DNA from: Chitinophagaceae bacterium
GTDB lineage: Bacteria; Bacteroidota; Bacteroidia; Chitinophagales; Chitinophagaceae
Direction: 5' to 3'
DNA: 34,637 nt
Assembly: GCA_947452965.1 (NCBI GenBank)
Contig: CANGEW010000016.1
Span: 1-34,637, forward strand
Shown: piece by piece, positions 1 through 8,816 of the stretch
Layout: each line of letters opens with the position of its first letter
Position numbering within the stretch: position 1 is the stretch's first letter
Translations under genes and position numbers: made by a program
The notes under the pieces: generated by a model
The model's input: only the letters and a program-made list of their open reading frames with translations
What the model was told of the DNA's origin: nothing
Databases searched by the model: none

Positions 1-1296
1 AATGATGCTTTGAAAGATAAAACATATCGTAGCAATGAAATGGTTGTTGCATTAGATATTGCCTGGCAAATGTATGGAAGGGATAGCGGTTATCTTGCGA
101 TTTGTAAGGAGCAAAAGAAAATCTGCTTAAACAAAGGGGGGGCTGATATTAGCAAAGCATTGCAATCAACTCATAAACAATCTTTTGTATTCCCATATCG
201 TTCTGCAGAGTATACAGATGGTGCTAAGGGAGACGAAGGTGGCTTGTCTATTTTGAGAAGTGGGAATGGAGAACAACTCTCAACTTTATTATTTAAATAT
301 ACTTCTCATGGGTTATCTCATGGTCATTACGACAAACTAAATATCCAATTTTATGATAAAGGAAATGAAATCATCCAAGATTATGGGGCTGCTAGATTTA
401 TAAATATTGAACATAAATGGGGTGGAAGATATCTTCCCGAAACCAACTCTTATGCACAACAAACCATTGCGCACAATACAATCACAGTAGATGAAACCTC
501 ACACTACAATGGCAATGAAAAATTATCAGAGGCAAATCATCCAAACAAGTTTTTCAGTTCAGTCGGCCTTGGATCTGTTCAAGTTTTAAGTGCAATAGAT
601 GATAAAGCGTACAGTCACGTTAATTTGTTTCGAACAATTTATTCAATCAGACTCCCAAATGTAACGGAGCCATTGCTTGTAGATATTTTTAAAACTCATT
701 CAGATTCAGTTCATCAATATGACTTGCCTTTTAATTATTTAGGAACCTTGATGAAAACAAATTTCAATTACATAAGTAATAATACGGCACTGAAAATTTT
801 TGGCGAGAAGAATGGTTATCAGCACTTATGGGTAGAAGCATCTGCTAAAAACATTTCACCATTTACTCAATTTACTTTTTTGAATCATCAAACATTTTAT
901 ACAATATCTTCTTTGTCTAATAATCCATTAGAAGTGTTTTTTACAAGAATAGGGGCGAATGATCCAAATTTTAATTTAAGGAGAGACCCTTCTTATATTT
1001 TACGTACAAGAGCTAAAGATCAAACTTTTGTAAATGTGATTGAGACACATGGTAATTTTAATCCTACTACTGAAATAGCTGTAAATTCATTCTCCAATAT
1101 AAGTTCAATTCAAAAGATAGAAGATAACGATGAGTTTACAATTGCTGAAATTATTTATAAAAATAAAAGATTGTTGATCATTCAAAACAATGCCGATAAC
1201 AAGAGTAATTCAAAACACAAATATATTTACAACGGAAACGAAATAAATTTTACTGGCCCATTTGAAGTTTTATACGATGGTAAGTCAGTTCATTAA
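1..1296 (+). CDS. PL17 oligoalginate lyase, C-terminal part (5' end outside window)
   Basis: The reading frame is open from the first base, so about 431 C-terminal residues are present; PL17 enzymes are usually about 700 residues and the N-terminal alpha/alpha-toroid half is missing. The heparinase II/III-like beta-domain is clear. The motif HGHYDKLN (nt 319-342), an Asp in QDYG (nt 379), a Tyr in GRYLPE (nt 430) and a His in IAHNT (nt 472) are spaced 18, 17 and 14 residues apart. This matches, from memory, the zinc ligands His415/Asp433/His464 and the catalytic Tyr450 of Saccharophagus Alg17C. PL17 enzymes cleave alginate oligomers exolytically to unsaturated monouronate, probably in the periplasm. 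The gene sits 20 bp before a KdgF-type cupin that would act on that product. A related PL15/PL21-type heparinase fold is the main alternative. Confidence 0.88.
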   Translation, partial: NDALKDKTYRSNEMVVALDIAWQMYGRDSGYLAICKEQKKICLNKGGADISKALQSTHKQSFVFPYRSAEYTDGAKGDEGGLSILRSGNGEQLSTLLFKYTSHGLSHGHYDKLNIQFYDKGNEIIQDYGAARFINIEHKWGGRYLPETNSYAQQTIAHNTITVDETSHYNGNEKLSEANHPNKFFSSVGLGSVQVLSAIDDKAYSHVNLFRTIYSIRLPNVTEPLLVDIFKTHSDSVHQYDLPFNYLGTLMKTNFNYISNNTALKIFGEKNGYQHLWVEASAKNISPFTQFTFLNHQTFYTISSLSNNPLEVFFTRIGANDPNFNLRRDPSYILRTRAKDQTFVNVIETHGNFNPTTEIAVNSFSNISSIQKIEDNDEFTIAEIIYKNKRLLIIQNNADNKSNSKHKYIYNGNEINFTGPFEVLYDGKSVH

Positions 1297-1316
1297 TAAA
1301 TAAAAAAAACAGAGTC

Positions 1317-1679
1317 ATGTCAACAGTAGAAACAATTAAAATTGATCCACAATCATTTGTTGAAAGCGATTCAATTGAATGGCAGCAAATGGCAGAAGGT
1401 GTAAAAAGAAAAATACTATCGTATGATAGTAATTTAATGATGGTAAGAGTAGATTTTGAAAAAGGTGCAATCGGTAGTCTTCATCAGCATCGCCACATTC
1501 AAATGACTAACATTGAAAGCGGAGTGTTTGAAGTAGAAATTAATGGGGTGAAAAAGGTATTGAAGGCGGGAGATGTTTTTTATGTTCACTCTAATTTGAT
1601 ACATGGTGTGGTTTGTTTAGAGAAAGGCGTGTTGATAGATGTATTTAATCCAATGAGAGAAGATTTTTTTCAATCATAA
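1317..1679 (+). CDS. kdgF: KdgF-type cupin, unsaturated uronate linearisation
   Basis: This is a 120-residue single-domain cupin without a signal peptide. The metal-binding pattern is visible: His56, His58 and Gln62 in LHQHRHIQ, and a later His96 in NLIHGV, with the usual cupin turn KAGDVFYV between them. KdgF proteins speed the opening of 4,5-unsaturated monouronates, released by pectate or alginate lyases, to the linear keto form (DEH/DKI). The position directly after the PL17 exolyase gene fits that role, and the length is normal for the family. The start follows an A-rich leader 20 bp after the preceding stop. A generic cupin of other function cannot be excluded from sequence alone, but the context makes KdgF the best call. 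Confidence 0.85.
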   Translation: MSTVETIKIDPQSFVESDSIEWQQMAEGVKRKILSYDSNLMMVRVDFEKGAIGSLHQHRHIQMTNIESGVFEVEINGVKKVLKAGDVFYVHSNLIHGVVCLEKGVLIDVFNPMREDFFQS

Positions 1680-1729
1680 TATTTTAAAATAAGACATCTT
1701 TTTTACTAATCATTGTTAATTCATTTCAA

Positions 1730-3607
1730 ATGAAAAAGAATTTATTACTTGCTTTCTTTATATTCAGTATCACTGTTTTAAAAGCTCAAAACACTTATTA
1801 TTGGGTTGGAGGTACTGGGAATAATGCTGCCGTTTCTTTTACAACTAATTCAAAATGGAATACTGCATTGGATGGATCCGGAACTACCAGAGCTATTCAC
1901 GATTCAACCGATATATTGATTGTTGATGGATCCAACATTGGCGGTGCTACTCCTGCAACAGGGAACATCATTGTTAAAGCAGGTTCAGATACAATGGGTC
2001 AATTGATTTTAAGAAACGGGGCCAATTTGAATTTGTTACGTTTGGCAACCGGTACGGGTGCTATCAGAATTAAAGGAGATCAAACAAACGCTTTCGATAT
2101 TCAAATAGATGCCACGTCAACTTTAACTTCCAGTGTTTCTGACTCGGTTATTACTTTGAATTCAACTTCTGGTAATAATTTAACTTTAATGGCAAATGCC
2201 ACTGCTAAAATATATGGCACTTTGATTGTTAATAATGGAACTAGTAAAATCGTTTCCTTAAATACTACGTCAGGAGGTTCTGTTTTTTTTGAAAGTGGCT
2301 CAATTTGTAAAGTAAACACTCTCGCTGCTTCAAATTACCCATTTGGAACAGGTTCTACTGGAAATTCAGGGTATAGCCTTCCTAATTCATTTGTTTTTAA
2401 TGCTGGATCTAAGCTAATATTTATGGGAGGGAACTGTCCTTTTACAACATCTAGTTCATATACGCCTGTAGTTTTTAAACCCGGCAGTACTTTACGCATA
2501 GAATCGAGTATTCCCGTTACTGGCGGATTATTCACCCCATCTAACTTTTTTAGTACAAGATTATTTTCAAATGTTGAAATTGGTAACAATGCAGTTGTAA
2601 ATGCGGATGCCTTTTATAATATTGATAATCTAACTATAGATCAAGGTGCTTCTTTCTTTATCAAAGCTTCTGGTCTTTCTCCTGTTTCAGGAAATGTGTT
2701 GAATAATGGAACCATGGGCTCTATCTCTCCATTCACTTCCTCTAATTTATTATTTAAAGGCCTTGCACCTCAAACGATTGGGGGTACAGGAATATTTCAA
2801 CCTTTTGGTGCAGTTTCGGTTGCCACTGATTCGTACTTAACATTATATACAAATGTTGTAACTAATGGTAGTTCCAATTCTTTGATTAATGGGAAAATTA
2901 ACTTTCAAAATTTCACTTATTCAAAATCAGTTCCATCTGCTACAACCAAATTCCAAACAAAAGCGGCCTTGACTATAAAAACGGCTGTAACGCAAGCAAC
3001 CATTGGCGCATATACATTAAAGTTAGATTCTACAAAATATGGTACAATTGCAGGAAATTCGGCTGGAGTATACAATGGTATTTTAGTAAGCGGAAATGGG
3101 GTTCCGCCCAATTCTTATATCATAGGAACTTCATCTGGCGCAAGCACCATTACCGTATCGAACCCGCTTACAGCTATTCCGGATTCTGTTACTTTGTCTG
3201 GAGGTATTCCGTTGTTAAGAACATCTCATCCCAATGGGATTGATGGTAACCTGGCAATTGATAGTCTTTCTATTACAGCTCAAACTGATTTTATTTTTGA
3301 CTCTTCTACAACAACCCCTTTTTCAAGCCGTTTGGTTGATACACTTAGAAACGGAAATGTAACCTTTAATGCAAATGCAACGAACAATAAAGCTAAGTTG
3401 TATATAAAGAGCTTGACGTTAAACAATGGTTCGTTTAATGTACGTCCTTCTGACACCATTTATATTCAAACCATTACTTCTTCATCTGGTAAAATACAAT
3501 CTAATAATTTGTTGATTCAAGAAGGAGTAGATGTACATTCAACTAAATCAAACATGCTAGTACCTAAGCAAAGTATTTTGGTTACCGACAAAATAAAAAA
3601 CTTATAA
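1730..3607 (+). CDS. Secreted beta-rich surface protein, paralogue of the next gene
   Basis: The protein has 625 residues and a signal peptide (residues 1-19, cleavage near KAQ). The mature protein starts TYYWVGG and consists of Asn/Ser/Thr/Gly-rich short strands with recurring patterns such as 'LIVNNGT' and 'LTLNNGSF', as in parallel beta-helix or stacked-strand adhesins. It aligns by eye over almost its whole length with residues 1-590 of the next gene: both have TYYWVGG at the mature start, DILIVDG, GGSVFFESGS, NFYNIDNLTID and a 'GxGxPxxxxIIGTSxGxSTITVSN' element. Unlike the paralogue it stops before any Ig-like repeats and has no visible T9SS sorting domain, so it may be a truncated copy or be released differently. 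No catalytic motif was recognised. Given its place between uronate-degrading genes, a glycan-binding role is a guess. Confidence 0.8.
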   Translation: MKKNLLLAFFIFSITVLKAQNTYYWVGGTGNNAAVSFTTNSKWNTALDGSGTTRAIHDSTDILIVDGSNIGGATPATGNIIVKAGSDTMGQLILRNGANLNLLRLATGTGAIRIKGDQTNAFDIQIDATSTLTSSVSDSVITLNSTSGNNLTLMANATAKIYGTLIVNNGTSKIVSLNTTSGGSVFFESGSICKVNTLAASNYPFGTGSTGNSGYSLPNSFVFNAGSKLIFMGGNCPFTTSSSYTPVVFKPGSTLRIESSIPVTGGLFTPSNFFSTRLFSNVEIGNNAVVNADAFYNIDNLTIDQGASFFIKASGLSPVSGNVLNNGTMGSISPFTSSNLLFKGLAPQTIGGTGIFQPFGAVSVATDSYLTLYTNVVTNGSSNSLINGKINFQNFTYSKSVPSATTKFQTKAALTIKTAVTQATIGAYTLKLDSTKYGTIAGNSAGVYNGILVSGNGVPPNSYIIGTSSGASTITVSNPLTAIPDSVTLSGGIPLLRTSHPNGIDGNLAIDSLSITAQTDFIFDSSTTTPFSSRLVDTLRNGNVTFNANATNNKAKLYIKSLTLNNGSFNVRPSDTIYIQTITSSSGKIQSNNLLIQEGVDVHSTKSNMLVPKQSILVTDKIKNL

Positions 3608-3659
3608 GTTTTATTGATTTACATGTTTAGTACATAAAAAATCTAACTTTTACAAACTC

Positions 3660-6600
3660 ATGAAAAAAATCCTAACGATTGTAATATTGTTTCTTTTATC
3701 TCAATTAAATACAGTTGCACAAACAACTTACTATTGGGTAGGGGGATCGGCTTCAGCTTCATCATTTCCAACTGCATCTAACTGGAACACTAATATTAAT
3801 GGAACGGGAACGACTCGAACAGTTGCAGCGACAACGGATATTTTGATTATTGATGGAACGAATCTTGGCGGAGCTACTCCTAATACAAGTCGAACAGCTG
3901 TTATTAAAATTTCTGGAACTTCTGCTTCAATGTCAATTGCTCAACTGCAAATAGTGGGAGGTGTTTCTGTGGTTTTTCAAAGAGTTACAGTAGGAAGTCC
4001 TACCATATTAATCAATGGGAATGGAAATAATGACAATGATTTTTTTGTTGACACAGCTTGTTCTTTAACCATAAAAGGGACTATTGATTCAGCATACGTT
4101 AGTGTGAAACTTGCTGCTGCAGCCACAGGCTTGGTAAAAGGAAGTATTTCAATTGAAAACTGGGCATCGAATCTAACCGTGTTAAACACTCAAGCTGGAG
4201 GATCTTTATTTTTCGAAAATGGATCTACATGTAGCGTGAATACACCTTATACTGGATCATACCCCTTTGGACCTACTTCTGCTGCCGCAAATGCAATCGT
4301 GTTTAATGCAGGCTCTACACTAGTTTACAAAGGAGGTAATTCAATTTTTACAAGCAGCTCTACCTTTGTTCCAATTGTTTTTAAAAAAGGCAGTACTTGT
4401 AGATTTGAAAATTCAATCAATAGCACAGTTGGAGCAACTGCATCGGATTTTTTCTCGGGTAAATATTATTCTAATGTAATCATTACCAATTCAGCAAAAG
4501 TAAAAGCAGATAATTTTTACAATATCGATAATTTAACCATAGATACAGGCGCTGCTTTTATTTTAAAGAAAACAGGATTTTCGCCAATTTCGGGTAATAT
4601 CATTAATAATGGATTGTTAAGAGCAGATACTGGCTTTACTTCATCCAACTTGGTCTTGAAGGGAACCGATCCACAATCTATTACAGGTATAGGTGTTTAT
4701 GACAGTTTGGGTACATTAAGTGTATCAGCTGTTTCGGATGTGACTTTAAATACGGACTTAAAATTATTCAGTGGAAGTAATTCAATTATCGCAGGGAAAG
4801 TAAACTTCCAGAATCATACTATTGCTGGATCGTCGCCAATACAAACACGTTATACAATTCCATCACCCAATATCACGGTCACAGCAAGTGTTATTGGATC
4901 GTATTCAATTAGTCTTGATCCCTCGGTTTACAGTAGCTCTAATAATCTATATGGAATTGCGGTTGGAGCGTTGGTAACGGGTATAGGTATACCTAATAAC
5001 ACTGTCATTATTGGTACTAGTACAGGAACAAGTACTATCACAGTTTCAAATGTAGTAACGTCAAATGTTTTATCTGTTCAGGTTTCAAGCTTTGTTCCTC
5101 AATTGAGAACATCAAATACTGGAGGAATCAATGGAAGCATGCTGGTGTCTAGTGTGAGTCTATCTGATTCAACTGACTATATTTTTGATGCAACAACCCC
5201 TTCGCCTTTTTATACTGTTGTGAATACTAATTGTAGAAACCTGACTTTTAATGCGAATGCTACAACGAATAGATCAATCATTGTTAATGGGAAATTGACT
5301 TTGAATAACAGTATATTGACTATTAATTTAAATGATACACTTAGAATCGCATCTGGCAATGATGTAGAAGCTTCTACTTTTAATACAAGTAATTATATTT
5401 TCCCAAAAACAGACTCAACAACAAATACTTTTGGTTCTTTTATCATAGATAAAGTATCAACACCTAAATTATTTCCTATCGGCACAGCTGATAAATATCT
5501 TCCTGCTTTAGTCACCCCAGCAAACATTTCTTCGATTTCAGCCTATGTATTTACCGGCGTAACTAACAATGGGGATATCAATGGTAGCGATTTGAACGCA
5601 AGTGATTTAAACTCATACGTAAATGCCGTGTGGAGCATTCGTCAACTTTCTGGCAGCGGAGATGTTTCGGTTAAACTATTTTGGGATAACACTCTTGAAG
5701 GGTTAGACTTTGATGGAGCACCTGATAATTCGATTGGCGTTAAGCATTATGAAAATGGCATCTGGGGCACACCGGCTGGTATTGGCGATAATACCAATAA
5801 TTTTGCATCAGCCTCATTTGCTAGTTATGGCGCTTTCACTATTTACTCTAGTGCAAAGAGTCCATTTAAATTCCCAATCATAAACAATAAAGTGTATGGC
5901 GATGCGGACTTTTCCGCAGTTGCTTCCAGTTTAAATACTACTAAGCCTATTACATATATTAGTTCTAATCCTTCTGTTGCCACTATTTCGTCAACTGGGA
6001 TTATTCATATTGTAGGTGCGGGCAGTGTTAGCATAACGGCTTCTCAATTATCAGATGGTGTATATTCAGATACCAGTATCAGTCAGCCTTTTGTTGTAAG
6101 CAAAGCGAATTTGAGAATTTTGCCTAATGACACTTTCAAAATTAAAGGGAATCCCAATCCTTCTTTTACAGCAACTTATTCATCATTCGTTAATGGAGAA
6201 AATGCAAGTGTGTTATTAACTCCGGTTGTTTTTTCTTCTACGGCTTCTGTTGCTTCTGATACGGGTATTTATCAAATTTATGCTTCTGGAGCAGCATCCA
6301 ACAACTATAACATTAGTTATGATACAGGAAAACTAAGAGTTGTGATACCCTTTGTTTTTTCTCCAGTTGCCAATAGAACATATGGGGATGCAGATTTTAT
6401 TCATACAGCCGTTAGTTTAAATATTTCTCAACCTATTAATTATTCAAGTTCCAATTCGGCTATCGCAACTATTTCATCTAATGGTTTAATACATATTGTG
6501 AATGCTGGAATGGTTACATTATATGCATCTCAACAAACAGATGGTGTTTTTCCCAATGTCTTAGATTCAATAACATTAGTAATAAATAAAGCTAATTTGA

Positions 6601-7580
6601 CCGTAGTTGTTTTAGATACGAATAAACTTGCTGGTTATCCTAATCCAGCTTTTGTTTACAACATTACTGGTTTTGTAAATGGGGAAAATCAATCGGTCGT
6701 TTTAGGCGCACCCGTTTTTTCAGTATCTAATATTTTACATGCCGATACAACATATGATGTTACTGTAAGTGGATTGCAAGCTAATAATTACAATATTCAA
6801 TATTTGTCTGGTAAGCTTAAAATTCTTTATTGTTTCATTTTTAATTCAATTGACAATAAGACATATGGAGATTTTCCATTTGTATTACAGGCTTCAAGCT
6901 TAAATAAAGACAGTGTGATTAGCTATGCAAGTTCTGATTCAAATGTAGCAACTATAAACCCTGTTTCAGGTCTAGTAACCATAAAAAATGCTGGAATGAC
7001 TCTGATTACAGCTTTACAAAAAGGATCGGGAAGATATCCAGACACATCTATTGTACAAAAGTTGACGATTTTGAAAAAAGACTTGCAGATAACCGCATTG
7101 GATACATTGAAACTACAAGGACAAGCGAATCCAGATTTTACGATTACTTATCAAGGCTTTGCCTATAATGAGGACACTTCCGTTTTAGATGTTAAGCCCA
7201 ATCTATTGACGTATGCTACACAAAATTCTACACCGGGCTATTATGGTTTAATATTAAATGGAGGTTCCGACAACAATTATAATTTAACCTTAAAGAATGG
7301 TAAATTAAGAATATTACCAATTGACATCTCTGCAATTGTTTTCCAAGGATATGTGAACACAGGCGTTTTTTATGCTAATATATATTCACCAGAAATTGAT
7401 CTTGTTGATATATTGATTCATGACCTCAATGGAAAATGTTACGGAAGAAAAAACCTGTATTTGAATAAAGGTTACAATACAGTTAAAATTGGGATGCACG
7501 TTGCCTCATCTGGTGTTTTTGTAGCTACCATCATAGGCAAAACACAAAAAACAAGTAAACGAATAACCGTAATTCAATAA
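3660..7580 (+). CDS. T9SS-secreted multi-domain adhesin with MBG/Ig-like repeats
   Basis: The protein has 1306 residues and a signal peptide ending near residue 20 (VAQ). Residues about 21-590 are homologous to the preceding gene. Residues about 593-735 form a module (FPIG...YLPALV... W...) that recurs in the giant gene at the right edge. Residues about 736-1220 are three units of about 161 residues. Each begins with a YGDADF/YGDFPF strand and an Ig-like half (SSNPSVATIS...GAGSVSITASQ), followed by an MBG-like half (NPxFTxxYxxFVNGEN...NNYNIxYxxGKLRI). The last about 80 residues look like a Por_Secre_tail sorting domain ending KRITVIQ, which implies T9SS export and surface attachment. No enzyme motif was seen. 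It may capture or bind the polysaccharide for the neighbouring lyases; that is inference. Confidence 0.85.
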   Translation: MKKILTIVILFLLSQLNTVAQTTYYWVGGSASASSFPTASNWNTNINGTGTTRTVAATTDILIIDGTNLGGATPNTSRTAVIKISGTSASMSIAQLQIVGGVSVVFQRVTVGSPTILINGNGNNDNDFFVDTACSLTIKGTIDSAYVSVKLAAAATGLVKGSISIENWASNLTVLNTQAGGSLFFENGSTCSVNTPYTGSYPFGPTSAAANAIVFNAGSTLVYKGGNSIFTSSSTFVPIVFKKGSTCRFENSINSTVGATASDFFSGKYYSNVIITNSAKVKADNFYNIDNLTIDTGAAFILKKTGFSPISGNIINNGLLRADTGFTSSNLVLKGTDPQSITGIGVYDSLGTLSVSAVSDVTLNTDLKLFSGSNSIIAGKVNFQNHTIAGSSPIQTRYTIPSPNITVTASVIGSYSISLDPSVYSSSNNLYGIAVGALVTGIGIPNNTVIIGTSTGTSTITVSNVVTSNVLSVQVSSFVPQLRTSNTGGINGSMLVSSVSLSDSTDYIFDATTPSPFYTVVNTNCRNLTFNANATTNRSIIVNGKLTLNNSILTINLNDTLRIASGNDVEASTFNTSNYIFPKTDSTTNTFGSFIIDKVSTPKLFPIGTADKYLPALVTPANISSISAYVFTGVTNNGDINGSDLNASDLNSYVNAVWSIRQLSGSGDVSVKLFWDNTLEGLDFDGAPDNSIGVKHYENGIWGTPAGIGDNTNNFASASFASYGAFTIYSSAKSPFKFPIINNKVYGDADFSAVASSLNTTKPITYISSNPSVATISSTGIIHIVGAGSVSITASQLSDGVYSDTSISQPFVVSKANLRILPNDTFKIKGNPNPSFTATYSSFVNGENASVLLTPVVFSSTASVASDTGIYQIYASGAASNNYNISYDTGKLRVVIPFVFSPVANRTYGDADFIHTAVSLNISQPINYSSSNSAIATISSNGLIHIVNAGMVTLYASQQTDGVFPNVLDSITLVINKANLTVVVLDTNKLAGYPNPAFVYNITGFVNGENQSVVLGAPVFSVSNILHADTTYDVTVSGLQANNYNIQYLSGKLKILYCFIFNSIDNKTYGDFPFVLQASSLNKDSVISYASSDSNVATINPVSGLVTIKNAGMTLITALQKGSGRYPDTSIVQKLTILKKDLQITALDTLKLQGQANPDFTITYQGFAYNEDTSVLDVKPNLLTYATQNSTPGYYGLILNGGSDNNYNLTLKNGKLRILPIDISAIVFQGYVNTGVFYANIYSPEIDLVDILIHDLNGKCYGRKNLYLNKGYNTVKIGMHVASSGVFVATIIGKTQKTSKRITVIQ
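5868..7325 (+). repeat. Three Ig-like + MBG-like repeat units in the T9SS adhesin
   Basis: Units start near 5868, 6351 and 6836, about 161 codons each, each beginning with a YGD(A/F) strand and closing with NNYNxxYxxGKLRI or a close variant (NNYNLTLKNGKLRI in the third). DNA identity between units is low, so these are old duplications kept as protein repeats. Confidence 0.8.
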
Positions 7581-7588
7581 TTATTTAC

Positions 7589-8797
7589 ATGACTAAAAAA
7601 ACAATACTTGCCTTTCTTTTTTTAGGTTTTATACAATTCGGTATAGCTCAAAAAGATCAGCTGGAAATATTTTCAAAAGACAAAGATGTTTTATTGAAAA
7701 ATAAGATGCGGGTAAAAAAAGAAGATAACGCTTTAATGCCATCTTATCGTAAATTAATAAGGGATGCTGATCAGCTTCTTGACGCACCTTTATTAACAGT
7801 GATGGAGAAAAAGCAATTGCCCCCTAGTGGAGACATACATGATTATATGAGCATTGCTATTTACTTTTGGCCGGATCCTTCAAAGCCTAACGGTTTACCT
7901 TATATTAGACGCGATGGAGAAATTAACCCTGAAGTGGCTGATTATAAAGACAAAACAAATATCAGCTTGATGATGAGAAATGTAGAGATTCTTTCTCTTG
8001 CTTATTTCTTTTCAGACGATTCAAAATATGCTAATAAAACCATTCAGCAAATTAGAGCTTGGTTTTTAGATTCTGCTACAAGAATGAATCCAAACTTCAA
8101 TTTTGCACAGGCTATAAAAGGCACCAATGATGGAAGAGGGATTGGTATCATTGAAAGTAGAAATTTTATACAGGTATTGGATGCAGTTGGTTTTATAAAA
8201 TCAAATCCTAATTGGACAAAGAAGGATGATGAAGGAATGCAAAAATGGGGCAATGATTTTCTTTCTTGGTTAACCACCAGTCCTAATGGAATTGATGAGA
8301 TGAATACAAAAAACAATCATGGAATATGGTATGATGCTCAAAAACTCGCTTTTGCTTTATATACCAAAAACACTGAAGTGGCTTTGTCAACTGTTAAGAG
8401 TGTAAAACAAAGATTAGAAAAACAAATGAATGATGATGGATTTTTCCCATTAGAATTAGAGCGGACTACTTCACTTCATTACTCAGCTTTTATATTGGAA
8501 CCTTTATTTTTAATTGCACATATGTCTGACAAACTAAATGTTGACATGTGGAATTATAATTCTACAACAAATAAATCTCTGCAAAAAGGTTTTTTTGCAT
8601 TAATGCCATATTTATCAAAAGATAAAGACTGGTTTGGAAAACAAATTAAGCCATTTGAATTTAAAGATAATGCATCGCCCTTGTTAGCTCAGGGTGCTTA
8701 TAAGTATTCATGTGCGTCATGTAAAAACAAAGTAAATGATTTATTGGGAAAAGACGCGGCAAATTCTATACTCCATTTAACCACTATCATCGATTGA
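7589..8797 (+). CDS. Alginate lyase, PL5/PL38-like (alginate_lyase fold)
   Basis: The protein has 402 residues with a signal peptide (cleavage near residue 20, GIA|QK), so it is periplasmic or surface-exposed. The family hallmark DYMSIAIYFWPDPSKPNG (residues 85-102) followed by YIRRDGEINPE is characteristic of the alginate-lyase alpha/alpha-toroid family (PF05426). Asn243-His244 (NNHGIWYD) and Arg292...Tyr298 (ERTTSLHY) are placed as the catalytic Asn/His/Arg/Tyr of these lyases. The numbering is almost the same as that recalled for the Bacteroides ovatus PL38 enzyme. The reaction is beta-elimination of mannuronate-rich alginate, though glucuronan is possible. It lies 8 bp after the adhesin gene and 19 bp before SusC. 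PL38 rather than PL5 is favoured by length and residue positions. Confidence 0.85.
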   Translation: MTKKTILAFLFLGFIQFGIAQKDQLEIFSKDKDVLLKNKMRVKKEDNALMPSYRKLIRDADQLLDAPLLTVMEKKQLPPSGDIHDYMSIAIYFWPDPSKPNGLPYIRRDGEINPEVADYKDKTNISLMMRNVEILSLAYFFSDDSKYANKTIQQIRAWFLDSATRMNPNFNFAQAIKGTNDGRGIGIIESRNFIQVLDAVGFIKSNPNWTKKDDEGMQKWGNDFLSWLTTSPNGIDEMNTKNNHGIWYDAQKLAFALYTKNTEVALSTVKSVKQRLEKQMNDDGFFPLELERTTSLHYSAFILEPLFLIAHMSDKLNVDMWNYNSTTNKSLQKGFFALMPYLSKDKDWFGKQIKPFEFKDNASPLLAQGAYKYSCASCKNKVNDLLGKDAANSILHLTTIID

Positions 8798-8816
8798 AGA
8801 AAACGAAATAAAAAAA

